Positions 1-8,833 of a stretch of DNA of 64,000 nucleotides are shown one piece after another. The DNA is from Chitinophagaceae bacterium (GTDB lineage: Bacteria; Bacteroidota; Bacteroidia; Chitinophagales; Chitinophagaceae), in the NCBI GenBank assembly GCA_016721085.1, contig JADKJI010000027.1, forward strand, positions 6,118 to 70,117. Reading direction: 5' to 3'. The notes under the pieces were generated by a model, which was given only the letters and a program-made list of their open reading frames with translations, was not told where the DNA came from and did no database searches. The translations under genes and the position numbers were made by a program. How positions within the stretch are numbered: position 1 is the stretch's first letter; each line of letters starts with the position of its first letter.

Positions 1-381
1 ACCTGGTACAGCAATCCGCATCAGGCCAGTACATGGAATTATATGAGTGTACATGCGCGTGGTACGTTACGATTTTTAGATGATAAGGGATTGATTGAAG
101 TATTGCGAAAGTTGACCTTGCATTATGAGAATAATGAATCTACCACTACGATCTATGATAATTTGACTCCTGAATATGTAGCCCCACTATTAAAAAGTAT
201 TATTGGCTTTGAAATTGAAGTTACAGCTATTGAAAATGTTTTTAAGCTAAGCCAGAACCGAGACAGGGAAAGCTACAAGAATATCATAAAGGAATTAGCT
301 AAACAAGGTGGTGATGGAGAAAAGATAGCTGCAATTATGCAGCAAAGAGAATCACAATTATATAATGACCCCAAAGAGTGA
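1..381 (+). CDS. PaiB-like FMN-binding protein, 5' end cut off by the window
   Basis: The frame is open from base 1 and ends at a TGA, giving 126 residues; the real start lies outside the window. The first residues contain STWNYMSVHARG, which matches the conserved flavin-binding region of PaiB/FMN-binding negative transcriptional regulators (pyridoxamine-oxidase-like fold). An ATG at position 43 exists but lies inside this conserved motif, so it is not the true start. The C-terminal part is charged and helical, as in the family. PaiB proteins were described as repressors of sporulation and protease genes in Bacillus; in Bacteroidota the role is unknown and many may be plain flavin-binding enzymes. 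The family call is fairly sure, the function is not. Confidence 0.75.
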   Translation, partial: TWYSNPHQASTWNYMSVHARGTLRFLDDKGLIEVLRKLTLHYENNESTTTIYDNLTPEYVAPLLKSIIGFEIEVTAIENVFKLSQNRDRESYKNIIKELAKQGGDGEKIAAIMQQRESQLYNDPKE

Positions 382-411
382 TAACCCTCCTAATGGTCGT
401 AAATTGTATGT

Positions 412-1327
412 ATGAAAATTTACCGTTGGCCAATGATACCTCTAACTATACTGGCCTACTTGTATAGCTGTCATACTATGAAAAAACTGGAAACCATACC
501 GCTGCCTGCATTCGATACAGAAGGACATCGTGGCTGCAGGGGATTGATGCCTGAGAATACTATTCCTGCTATGCTGAATGCTCTTGATCTGGGTGTTACT
601 ACCCTTGAAATGGATGCAGTGATAACAAAAGATAATCAGGTCATACTTTCTCATGAGCCATTTTTCAATAAGGATATCACTACAAAAACAAGACGGAACT
701 ACATTGCAGGAAGGTGAAGAGAAGCAATTGAACATCTTCGCAATGACCTATGCAGAAACTCAACGTTTAGATGTGGGTATGAAACCGCATCCAAAATTTC
801 CGCACCAGCAAAAATTAAAAGCTACTAAGCCGCTTTTGAGTGAAGTGATAGATGATGTTGAAGCAGCTATTCTTCTGAAGAATATGCCAAAAGTGTTTTA
901 TAATATTGAAACAAAAACACAACCCGCTACTGATGGTATTTTTCATCCTGCTCCTGAAGATTTTGTAAACACACTGATGTCGGTTATTGAAAAAAAGAAA
1001 ATACAGAACAGGGTAGTGATACAATCATTCGATTTCAGAACCCTTCAGTTCCTTCATAAGAAATATCCTTCCATTTATACATCGGCACTGGTAGAACCTA
1101 CTGATAAAAGAAGTTTTCAGCAGCAGATGGATGACCTTGGTTTTATGCCCACCATCTACAGTCCATATTATACAAAGGTTACTCCTGAGTTACTGAAGGA
1201 GTGCCATGATAAAAAAATAAAAGTAGTTGTCTGGACAGTTAATGATAAGGCCTCTATCGATAAATTGAAGGCAATGGGTGTAGATGGAATCATCAGTGAC
1301 TACCCTGATCTTTTCAATAAAAAATAA
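412..1327 (+). pseudogene. Glycerophosphodiester phosphodiesterase lipoprotein, frameshifted
   Basis: Two overlapping frames together make one GDPD enzyme, which hydrolyses glycerophosphodiesters to glycerol-3-phosphate and an alcohol. The first frame (412-717) has a short hydrophobic leader with Cys20 in a lipobox-like LYSC context, then His39-Arg40, Glu66, Asp68 and His81 in the usual GDPD metal/catalytic pattern. The second frame supplies the rest of the TIM barrel, including NIETKT, VVIQSFD and VVVWTVND, and ends DGIISDYPDL. The break is in the five-A run at 684-688. Removing one A joins the frames without loss (DITTK then QDGTTL). It may be a real pseudogene or a homopolymer read error. 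Repaired length is about 305 residues, normal for the family. It probably acts on the cell surface or in the periplasm. Confidence 0.8.
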
Positions 1328-1348
1328 ATTACCAGAAAAATTTGGGTT

Positions 1349-2134
1349 ATGAATATTTCATTAGAAGGGAAAATTGCATTGGTCTGTGGTAGTACACAGG
1401 GTATTGGTCTTGCAACGGCAAAAGAATTGGCGACTAATGGAGCTACTTGTATTTTGTTAGCGAGGAATGAGGCTATGCTGAAGGAAGTGGTTGCTGATCT
1501 TCCAACTCCATTGCAGCAAAAGCATTTATATGCAGTGGCAGATTTCACTGATATTGTGGTGCTAAGATCGGTGATATCAAATCTGGTTAAGTCGCACACA
1601 ATTCATATTCTGGTTAATAATACTGGTGGTCCCAAATCAGGTCCTATTACCGAAGCGGTGGAAGAAGATTTTGAAAAAGCCTTCCAGCAACATGTTGTCG
1701 GTAACCAAGTCTTGACCAAAGCTGTGATTCCTGGAATGAAAGCGGCAGGTTATGGCAGGATCATCAATATCGTATCTACATCGGTTAGGATTCCTATTGC
1801 CAATCTTGGTGTATCCAATACTATAAGGGCAGCAGTTGCAGGTTGGGCAAAAACAATGGCAAATGAATTGGGACAGTTCAGTATTACTGTCAATAATATT
1901 CTGCCAGGGTTTATTGATACAGCAAGGTTGAAAAGTTTGATAGCAGCTAATGCAGATAGAAGGCAAGTGTCGCAAGAGGCTATAACCAAAGGGATGATTG
2001 CTGAAATTCCTGCTGGAAGATTTGGGCTTGCTTCGGAGATTGCTGCAGCAGCGGCATTTTTGGCATCTCCTGCAGCATCATATATTAATGGAGTTAATCT
2101 TCCTGTAGATGGCGGTAAAACAGGAAGTTTCTGA
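1349..2134 (+). CDS. SDR-family oxidoreductase with altered catalytic motif
   Basis: 261 residues with a Rossmann fold: GSTQGIG at residues 14-20 is the NAD(P)-binding TGxxxGIG motif, and a VNNTGG motif near residue 90 corresponds to the NAG motif. Where classical SDRs have YxxxK, this protein has S156-N-T-I-R160, so both the catalytic Tyr and Lys are replaced. The C-terminus (FLASPAASYINGVNLPVDGG) is typical for FabG-like SDRs. The ATG is 21 bases after the GDPD stop and the gene sits 29 bases before kynureninase, so the three may be co-transcribed. A divergent FabG-like SDR subgroup with this substitution exists, so it is probably a functional lineage, but the reaction cannot be named. Confidence 0.85.
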   Translation: MNISLEGKIALVCGSTQGIGLATAKELATNGATCILLARNEAMLKEVVADLPTPLQQKHLYAVADFTDIVVLRSVISNLVKSHTIHILVNNTGGPKSGPITEAVEEDFEKAFQQHVVGNQVLTKAVIPGMKAAGYGRIINIVSTSVRIPIANLGVSNTIRAAVAGWAKTMANELGQFSITVNNILPGFIDTARLKSLIAANADRRQVSQEAITKGMIAEIPAGRFGLASEIAAAAAFLASPAASYINGVNLPVDGGKTGSF

Positions 2135-2163
2135 TTTAATTGGCAGTAATAAATTCATAATTC

Positions 2164-3468
2164 ATGTCGTTCGACACTTCATTAGAATTCGCTAAGGATT
2201 TAGATTCGAAAGATGAGCTGAGGCATTTTCGCAATCAGTTTATAATACCTGTAGAGAATGGAAAAGAGCAAGTATACTTTCTTGGTAATTCTTTAGGGTT
2301 GCAACCAAAAACTACAGCAGCTGCAATACAGGAAGTATTGGATCAATGGGCTTCCTTTGGGGTTGAAGGTTTTTTTAAAGGAAGAAATCCTTGGTTGCAG
2401 TATCACGACCAGTTAACTAAACCATTGGGTAATATAGTTGGGGCACTGCCTTCAGAGATTGTAGTTATGAACCAACTGTCAGTAAACCTGCATTTGATGC
2501 TGGTGAGTTTTTATCGCCCTTCTGGAAAAAGGAATAAGATATTATGTGAAGCAAAAGCATTTCCCAGTGATCAGTATATGTTTGAAACGCATGTGAAACA
2601 TTTGGGACTTGATCCTGATGAAGTAGTGATAGAGGTGTCACCAAGGGAAGGAGAGTTTACTTTAAGAACAGAAGATATAGTTGCAGCCATTGAGAAAAAT
2701 AAAGATGAACTGGCATTGGTACTTTTTAGCGGTCTTAATTACTACACGGGTCAGGTTTTTGATATGCCTGCCATTACCAAGGCAGGACAAAAAGCTGGAG
2801 CTATTGTGGGATTTGATTTGGCACATGCGGCCGGAAATATTCCACTGCAGTTGCATGATTGGAATGTAGATTTTGCCTGCTGGTGCAATTATAAATATCT
2901 GAATGCGGGTCCCGGAGCCATAGGCGGAGTATATATCCACGAACGTTATCATACCGATAGCAGTATTCATCGTTTCGCTGGATGGTGGGGGTATGAGAAA
3001 GAAACCCGTTTCCAGATGGCCAAGGGCTTTCAACCCATTCAATCTGCTGAAGGATGGCAATTGAGTACACCTTCTCTATTGCTATATGCATCACTAAAAG
3101 CCTCCTTATCAATTTTTGAAGAAGCGGGAATAGAGAGGTTACATGAAAAAAGAAAAGCGCTCAACGCTTATCTATGGCAGGTGCTTAAAATGTAAATCGA
3201 ATCCACTAAAGTTCCACAAATAAAATTCATCACACCCGAAGAAGAATCTTCAAAGGGCTGCCAGATATCCATGCTCATGCTATCTAACGGCAAAGCCATC
3301 TACGACGCTCTAATGGAGAAAGGATTTTTTGTTGATTGGCGTGAGCCTGATGTTATACGATTGGCGCCGGTGCCGCTATATAATAGGTTTGAGGAGGTTT
3401 GGAGGCTTGGGGAGGAGTTAAGAAGTTCAATAGGTTCAATAGGTTCCATAGGGCCTACTAATAGTTAG
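2164..3468 (+). pseudogene. kynU: Kynureninase interrupted by an in-frame TAA
   Basis: Kynureninase is a PLP enzyme that cleaves kynurenine to anthranilate and alanine (or hydroxykynurenine to hydroxyanthranilate). The sequence shows YFLGNSLGLQP near the start, the PLP lysine Lys244 in CNYKYLNAGPG, and FAGWWGYEK. The frame stops at a TAA at 3193-3195 (codon 344) but continues in the same frame with KFITPEEESSKGCQ, SMLMLSNG and DWREPDVIRLAPVPLYN, which is the normal kynureninase C-terminus. Total length of 434 codons fits the family. The stop could be a point mutation or two compensating indels in the A-rich stretch 3187-3215. The last 14 codons (SSIGSIGSIGPTNS) are encoded by a repeated intergenic word, so the natural C-terminus has been replaced by repeat sequence. 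Confidence 0.85.
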
Positions 3469-3613
3469 TTGTAAGTTGATGATAGTTTTTTAACCGCAGA
3501 GGCGCAGAGACGCAGAGGAATTCCTCCGCGTCTCTGCGCCTCTGCGGTTAAATTTTCCATTAAAAACTGCTACCAACTAGTAGAACCTATTGAACTTATT
3601 GAACATATGGAAC
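3425..3613. repeat. Inverted word-array element (GTTCAATAG) around a 62-bp palindrome
   Basis: On the left, three near copies of GTTCAATAG and a ctactaatagttag motif; on the right, the inverted counterpart (actagtagaacctattgaac and so on). Between them, 3490-3520 and 3521-3551 form arms of 31 bases with one mismatch and no loop, built on the phrase GCAGAGGCGCAGAGACG. The left array is read through as the C-terminus of kynU. It could form a very stable hairpin in RNA and may also terminate transcription. A degraded copy of the inner phrase (ggcgcagagtcgggagg) recurs near 40625. Confidence 0.8.
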
Positions 3614-3640
3614 CGCCCTTCCTCTCTTAAACTTTTTAAC

Positions 3641-3648
3641 TATTTTTG
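3641..3648 (+). promoter_or_regulatory. Bacteroidota -7 promoter box TATTTTTG before pyrF
   Basis: Matches TAnnTTTG. The box ends four bases before the pyrF ATG at 3653, so the transcript would begin at or next to the start codon. This also argues against an upstream start for pyrF. Confidence 0.55.
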
Positions 3649-3652
3649 CTAC

Positions 3653-4477
3653 ATGACCCGCTCCCAACTCATCCATCAAATACATTCCAGGAAATCGTAC
3701 TTGTGTGTAGGACTCGATTCTGATATTACCAAGATACCAAAGCATTTATTGCAGGAGGTGGATCCTGTTTTCAGTTTTAATAAAGCTATCATTGATGCTA
3801 CACGAGATCTTTGTGTGAGTTACAAGATCAATACGGCTTTTTATGAAGCTTTGGGTGTGAAAGGATGGGAAACAATGGAAAAGACGGTGAAGTATATCGG
3901 AGACCAGCATTTCACCATTGCCGATGCAAAAAGAGGGGATATCGGTAATACTTCCACGCAATACGCGAAAGCATTTTTTGAAGCACTGCCATTTGATTCT
4001 ATTACTGTGGCTCCATATATGGGAGCAGATAGCGTTCAGCCTTTTCTGGAGTATGAAGGGAAATGGGCGATTGTTCTGGGATTGACTTCTAATAAAGGAG
4101 CAGCAGATTTCGAAATGAAAAAGTTGGTTGCAGCAGAAGGACAGTCATCCAATTATTTATTCGAACAGGTACTTACAACTGTATCAGGGTGGGGTACTCC
4201 ATCAAACCTTATGTTTGTTGTTGGTGCCACCCAGGCAGAAGCCTTTGTTGCTATTCGTAAAATTACGCCTGATCATTTCTACCTCGTGCCTGGTGTTGGG
4301 GCGCAAGGAGGAAGTCTTAAGGAGATATCTGAAAAGGCCATGATTAAAAATGATGTTGGCTTATTGGTAAATGTGAGCCGGGCAATTATCTATGCCTCTG
4401 ATAAAGAGGATTTTGCGGATGAAGCCCGTAAAGTGGCCAAGGAATATCAGTCAGAAATGTCCACTTATTTGGGATGA
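3653..4477 (+). CDS. pyrF: Orotidine 5'-phosphate decarboxylase
   Basis: Last step of UMP synthesis: decarboxylation of OMP to UMP in the cytoplasm. 274 residues, the size of the type 2 (long) PyrF group. Near the start is YLCVGLDSD, and DAKRGDIGNTS at residues 91-101 carries the catalytic Lys/Asp set; VAPYMGADSV and VPGVGAQGG follow as expected. I chose the ATG at 3653 because it directly follows a -7 promoter box and gives the usual N-terminus; the frame is open back to 3590, but that part is repeat sequence. No other pyrimidine genes are nearby. A CAP-domain lipoprotein gene follows 40 bases downstream. Confidence 0.93.
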   Translation: MTRSQLIHQIHSRKSYLCVGLDSDITKIPKHLLQEVDPVFSFNKAIIDATRDLCVSYKINTAFYEALGVKGWETMEKTVKYIGDQHFTIADAKRGDIGNTSTQYAKAFFEALPFDSITVAPYMGADSVQPFLEYEGKWAIVLGLTSNKGAADFEMKKLVAAEGQSSNYLFEQVLTTVSGWGTPSNLMFVVGATQAEAFVAIRKITPDHFYLVPGVGAQGGSLKEISEKAMIKNDVGLLVNVSRAIIYASDKEDFADEARKVAKEYQSEMSTYLG

Positions 4478-4517
4478 TTTGGCTTCTTTTTTGCGGTATT
4501 GGGAGAAATCCCGAACT

Positions 4518-5027
4518 ATGAAAAAAGTACTCATCTTTTCTACTCTCATAATTTTTGTTGTTGTTTCTTGTAAGAAATCGGATCAGGCTTCAAATGAGTC
4601 TGCAGGAAACCCTACAGGTTCCGTTAAATTCAATGTGAATAAGGACGTAATTCTTCAGCTAGTGAATGCTGCTAGAACAACAGGATGCACCTGTGGCACT
4701 ACCGTAATGGCGCCAGTAACACCTGTTACCTGGAACGATCAACTAGGTAAGGCTGCTTATGACCATAGTGTAGATATGAAAGCCAATACATATTTCAGTC
4801 ATACCGCTCTTTCAGGTGCCACTCCCGGACAAAGAATCACTGCTGCAGGCTATCAATGGAAAAGTTTTGGGGAGAATATTGCTATGGGATATACAACGGA
4901 ACAAGCGGTAATGGCAGGATGGTTAAACAGTGAAGGGCATTGCAAGAATATAATGAATGGCGGACTTAAGGAAATGGGAGTAGGCAGGGAGGCTAACTAT
5001 TGGACTCAAGTGTTCGCAACCAAATAG
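4518..5027 (+). CDS. CAP (SCP/PR1-like) domain lipoprotein
   Basis: 169 residues. The N-terminus MKKVLIFSTLIIFVVVSCKK is a lipoprotein signal with a lipobox (VVSC), so the protein is probably anchored in the outer membrane. The rest is a CAP domain: NAARTTGCTCG, AAYDHSVDMKAN with the first conserved His, YFSHTA, FGENIAMGY, and WLNSEGHCKNIMN with the second His. Bacterial CAP proteins are often secreted or surface proteins of unclear activity. The ATG at 4518 is preferred over earlier in-frame codons because it begins the signal peptide. It follows pyrF by 40 bases on the same strand and could share its transcript. Confidence 0.9.
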   Translation: MKKVLIFSTLIIFVVVSCKKSDQASNESAGNPTGSVKFNVNKDVILQLVNAARTTGCTCGTTVMAPVTPVTWNDQLGKAAYDHSVDMKANTYFSHTALSGATPGQRITAAGYQWKSFGENIAMGYTTEQAVMAGWLNSEGHCKNIMNGGLKEMGVGREANYWTQVFATK

Positions 5028-5132
5028 ATTTAGCACAACCCATTAGCTCATAATATGTGTCTTATTTCTGGATAAACGGTGGATATAGTTTTTCATCTAT
5101 GATTTATCTTGTAGGTTCTAAAACTACCTGCA

Positions 5133-7607
5133 ATGAGAAAAGTCCTCTTCTTACTGGCTTTCTATGCCCCCTTGTTATTGCTAGCCCAGAACAGTCCCGT
5201 TACCAAAGGGAATTATTCTCTGGCAGCCCGATTCTCTCCCAAAAAAGTTGATAAGATGGTTTTTTCGACGAATGTGGATGCGCATTGGTTGAAGAAAGCT
5301 GATAAGTTCTGGTATATGTATGAAACCAGTGAAGGAAAGAAATGGTATATAGTGGATCCTGCAAAAGCCAGTAAACAATTGCTTTTTGATAATGAAAAAT
5401 TGGCCGCAGCTATCACACGAATTGTAAAAGATCCCTTTGATGCACAACATCTCAGTATCGATAGTCTCCAATTCATAAAAGAGGAGACATGGATTCAGTT
5501 TCAAGTGAAAAGTACTGAAGAGATTGAAAAGAAGGATACGACAAAGAAAGGTTCAACACCTGTAAAAGAAAAAAAGACTTTCTATTTTGAATATAATTTA
5601 GCTACTGGTGAAATCAATGAACTTACCGGTTTCAAACGCCCTATGCGTAAGCCAGGCTGGGCTTCCATCTCTCCTGATAAGAAGTGGGTTCTTTTCAGCA
5701 GAAACTACAATCTCTATTGGATGGATATGGACAATTATACCAAAGCACTCAAAAATGAAGATGATAGTACGATTGTTGAGAATAAGATTACATCAGATGG
5801 TATAGAAAACTATTCGTATGGTGGTGAATCATTTGGAGAAACAAATGTTGAGAAGGAAAAGAATGCGAAGAAAAGAAAAAGTGCTTTTGTAATCTGGTCG
5901 CCCGATTCTAAGTATTTCACTTTTATAAGAAATGATAATCGTAAGGTAAAAGACCTATGGGTGCTTCATAATGTAACAGATGGCCGTCCGGCTTTGGAAA
6001 CATACAAATACCATATGCCTGGTGAGAAAGAGGCTCCTCTTCGTGAGTTATATCTTTTCGATATCAATACCAAACTTCCCAAAAGGATAAATGCCGAACT
6101 TTTCAAAGACCAGGAAATAGGAATTTCCATGAAACCTTTTCTGCAAAAGGAAAGGGATGATGAGTTCAGAGCTACGATATGGGCTGGAACCAATGACCGA
6201 TTCTATGTAACAAGAACCAGTCGTGATTTGAAGAAAATAGATATATGTGCTGTTGATGTGAAGTCGGGAGAGTTCAAAGTGTTGATTGAAGAAAGATTGA
6301 ATACCTATGTTGAAACAAGAAGGCTTGGTTTGATAAACGATGGTAAGGAATTAGTGCAATGGAGTGAACGCGATGGCTGGGGCCATTTTTATCTCTATGA
6401 TGGAGATGGAAAATTGAAAAACCAGATTACCAGTGGAGCATATCATTGTGAAGATATAGTTGGGATAGATGAGAAGGCAAGAGTACTCTATTTTATGGCC
6501 AATGGTAAGGAAGCTGGAGAGGATCCTTACTACCTCCATCTCTATAAAGTAAATCTGGATGGCACCAATCTGAAATTGCTGAATCCTGGAGACTTCGACC
6601 ATAATTTCAGCATGGACGATGATGAGAAGTATTTTGTGAATAATTCTTCCCGTGTCAATTCCGCTCCGAAATCTGCGCTATTTGATGCTACTGGACGAAA
6701 GATCATGGATTTGGAAGCAACAGATCTTAGCAGGCTTTTCGAAGCAGGTTATAAATTCCCTCAACCCTTCAAGGTTAAAGCAGACGATGGAATAACAGAC
6801 CTTTATGGTGTAATGTATAAGCCATTCGATTTCGATTCTACAAAGAAATATCCCATCATAGAATATGTATATCCTGGTCCGCAAACAGAAGCGGTAAATA
6901 AAAGTTTCAGCAGGGGATTGGATAGAACAGATCGTTTGGCACAGTTCGGTTTTATCGTTATTACTATTGGTAATCGCGGAGGACATCCAAGCCGAAGCAA
7001 ATGGTATCATAATTTTGGATATGGCAATCTGCGTGATTATGGATTAGCTGATAAGAAAGCGGCTATTGAGCAACTGGCTGACCGATATTCATTCGTTGAC
7101 ATCAATCGTGTCGGAATTCATGGACATAGTGGTGGTGGATTTATGAGTACAGCTGCCATGCTGGTTTATCCAGAATTCTTTAAGGTGGCAGTTTCAAGTG
7201 CTGGTAACCATGAGAATAATATTTATAACAGATGGTGGAGTGAAAAACATCATGGTGTAAGAGAGCAGATAAGTGAGAAGAACGACACCACCTTCCTTTA
7301 TAATATAGAGAAGAACTCCGAACTCGCTAAAAACCTAAAAGGCAGGTTAATGCTATCTACAGGGGATGTGGATAATAATGTGCATCCAGCTAATACCATA
7401 AGAATGGCTAATGCTCTTATCAAAGCCAATAAGCGTTTTGAGTTTGTGATTATGCCTGGTCAACGCCATGGTTTTGGTGATATGACTGAATATTTCTTCT
7501 GGAAGATGGGAGATTATTTCTGTCAGTGGTTACTGGGAGATTTCTCTCAGCCAATGGATATGATGGAGATGAATAAGGAGGTGGAGCAGAATGGGAAGAG
7601 GAGGTAA
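5133..7607 (+). CDS. S9 family dipeptidyl-peptidase IV-like serine peptidase
   Basis: 824 residues with a signal peptide (MRKVLFLLAFYAPLLLLAQ), so periplasmic or outer-membrane associated. An N-terminal beta-propeller (DPPIV_N type, about residues 90-560) is followed by an alpha/beta-hydrolase domain. The nucleophile is Ser666 in HGHSGGGF, the acid lies in GDVDNNVHP (about Asp745-747) and the base is His779 in PGQRHGFG. Such enzymes remove X-Pro or similar dipeptides from peptides and serve peptide use in many Bacteroidota. Length is normal (700-850). No obvious operon partner; a word-array repeat begins right after the stop. Confidence 0.92.
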   Translation: MRKVLFLLAFYAPLLLLAQNSPVTKGNYSLAARFSPKKVDKMVFSTNVDAHWLKKADKFWYMYETSEGKKWYIVDPAKASKQLLFDNEKLAAAITRIVKDPFDAQHLSIDSLQFIKEETWIQFQVKSTEEIEKKDTTKKGSTPVKEKKTFYFEYNLATGEINELTGFKRPMRKPGWASISPDKKWVLFSRNYNLYWMDMDNYTKALKNEDDSTIVENKITSDGIENYSYGGESFGETNVEKEKNAKKRKSAFVIWSPDSKYFTFIRNDNRKVKDLWVLHNVTDGRPALETYKYHMPGEKEAPLRELYLFDINTKLPKRINAELFKDQEIGISMKPFLQKERDDEFRATIWAGTNDRFYVTRTSRDLKKIDICAVDVKSGEFKVLIEERLNTYVETRRLGLINDGKELVQWSERDGWGHFYLYDGDGKLKNQITSGAYHCEDIVGIDEKARVLYFMANGKEAGEDPYYLHLYKVNLDGTNLKLLNPGDFDHNFSMDDDEKYFVNNSSRVNSAPKSALFDATGRKIMDLEATDLSRLFEAGYKFPQPFKVKADDGITDLYGVMYKPFDFDSTKKYPIIEYVYPGPQTEAVNKSFSRGLDRTDRLAQFGFIVITIGNRGGHPSRSKWYHNFGYGNLRDYGLADKKAAIEQLADRYSFVDINRVGIHGHSGGGFMSTAAMLVYPEFFKVAVSSAGNHENNIYNRWWSEKHHGVREQISEKNDTTFLYNIEKNSELAKNLKGRLMLSTGDVDNNVHPANTIRMANALIKANKRFEFVIMPGQRHGFGDMTEYFFWKMGDYFCQWLLGDFSQPMDMMEMNKEVEQNGKRR

Positions 7608-7715
7608 TTAGGGAATTTGATAATTTGATAATTTGAAAATGAGGAAATGAGGAAATATGAAAATGTGAAAATGAATGCCCCCGAAATACTGCGTGGGGTG
7701 AAAATGAGGATCTCG
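7608..7715. repeat. TTTGAAAATG word array after the S9 peptidase
   Basis: Starts immediately at the stop codon of the peptidase: repeated atttgataatttgaaaatg-type words, then gaaaatgtgaaaatg, with a short GC-rich centre (ccccgaaatactgcgtgggg). The word is the same as in the elements at 18627-18820, 38408-38659 and 40563-40617. Confidence 0.6.
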
Positions 7716-7809
7716 ATAATAGGTACTTCATTTCAAGTTATGAACTTATTACTTATTACTTAAAACTTACTACTTAACACTTATTAACACTTCCTTAAAA
7801 CTTTGACTT

Positions 7810-7993
7810 ATGGATAAAAGAAGACTTACAATTGTTGGAGTGATGCTGATGCTGAGTGCAGTGAATTATTCCAGGATTAAGGGGAAGTGAAGAGGTGAGA
7901 CCTTTATTATTTCTGTCAATATTTGCGATGGGTATTCTGTTTGGTATCTTATTAATTGGTATAATTAATAAATTCCGGAATAAGAACGAATAG
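7810..7993 (+). pseudogene. Small one-helix membrane protein, frameshifted
   Basis: Two frames join to a protein of about 60 residues: MDKRRLTIVGVMLML then, after a shift, GSEEVRPLLFLSIFAMG and a hydrophobic stretch ending NKFRNKNE. Removing one G from the run at 7881-7884 restores a single frame (IKGSEEVRP). The 184-base span equals 61 codons plus one base, consistent with one insertion. There are one or two membrane segments and no recognised family. The next feature is a strong hairpin terminator. It is too short for normal gene callers. Whether it is a gene at all is moderately likely because both halves look like natural membrane protein. Confidence 0.45.
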
Positions 7994-8030
7994 GGCAATT
8001 GAAAAATAGTATTAATATAGTCTGCATAGT

Positions 8031-8073
8031 ACAGGTACACTTCTTATTAAAATAAAAAGTGTACCTGTTTTTA
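8031..8073. terminator. Bidirectional hairpin terminator
   Basis: 12-bp perfect stem (acaggtacactt with aagtgtacctgt), A/T-rich loop, then a T run. It lies between the small membrane protein and the convergent YCII gene, so it can serve both. Confidence 0.75.
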
Positions 8074-8076
8074 ATT

Positions 8077-8493
8077 TTATGGCTTTTTGGGTTTTCCAGG
8101 TTTAAAACTTCCCATTGGCGCTGTGTACCAGCTATGGATTTCATAGGTCAATCGTCCGGAAGCAACAGCTTTATCTGTTTTTAGTAATTGCTCAACTTCT
8201 TCTTTCGATTTACAATCGAAAATGAAAAGACCTTGCCAATCCCCATCGTCACCAAATGGGCCAGCCACTTTTAATTTCCCTTCATAATATAATCGGTTGA
8301 TATTAGCCATATGGGCTTTTTGGATTTCAGCAGCAGTTGCCGAGTCCTGGTTTCTGGTGGGGCCTGATTTTAATAGTACAAACCAGTACTCCTTAATATT
8401 CATTTCAGCCTCAGCTTTTTTAGGAGCTGTCTTTTTTTGACTATAAGTGGGAAGTGAAAAAGCTATCAATAGTAGTAGTAGTATCAGTCGCAT
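8077..8493 (-). CDS. Secreted YCII-related domain protein
   Basis: 138 residues. The signal peptide (MRLILLLLLIAFSLPTYSQ) is followed by a lysine/alanine-rich linker and a YCII-like alpha+beta domain (EYWFVLLKSGPTRN through LTYEIHSWYTAP), with KAHMANINRLYYEGKLKVAGPF split across the central helix and strand. YCII domains have a dimeric ferredoxin-like fold with a conserved His/Asp pair; activity is unknown for most. The signal peptide indicates an exported variant. It is a single gene ending at a shared terminator, and its promoter is probably within 8494-8600. Confidence 0.8.
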   Translation of the reverse strand: MRLILLLLLIAFSLPTYSQKKTAPKKAEAEMNIKEYWFVLLKSGPTRNQDSATAAEIQKAHMANINRLYYEGKLKVAGPFGDDGDWQGLFIFDCKSKEEVEQLLKTDKAVASGRLTYEIHSWYTAPMGSFKPGKPKKP

Positions 8494-8833
8494 GGCATTT
8501 TTTTCAAAAATAAGGAGAAAGCAAGTTCAGTTGAAAGGGCGTATGGTAGAATGGTAGTAAAGTGTGACTAATGGTTTCCTTGGATATAGTCTTTATAACC
8601 TGATTACCCTCATTGTGGTTTAGAAGATAGTTTTTTTATTGTAATCAATTATTACTGTAAGGATTCGGTATTGCTTCAAGATAACCGTCTAAATGTTTAC
8701 CCTGAATTGATAAATAAATCCCCTTATAATAAACTCCAATTACCCTTGTGAGTAAGGTCATTTAATAGTATCAGGACAATATGTAGGTTTATATCACCGA
8801 TTAAGACTCGGTAATCCCTAAAATCCCAACTCT
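8494..8833. other. Intergenic region between divergent genes, no gene seen
   Basis: 340 A/T-rich bases between the start of the YCII gene and the next forward gene. It must hold promoters for both directions. I see no open frame with coding character, no RNA fold and no word array. Confidence 0.5.

Noticed and set aside
684..688. Programmed ribosomal frameshifting at A5 runs (GDPD and histidine kinase both have CAAAAAC)
   Set aside because: Affected genes are unrelated, shifts go in both directions and many occur in other runs (T, G); no stimulatory structure was seen.
3193..3195. Stop codon recoding (TAA read as an amino acid) because TAA occurs inside kynU and the kinase
   Set aside because: Many intact genes here end properly in TAA; the two internal TAA codons lie in A-rich stretches where substitutions or paired indels explain them better.
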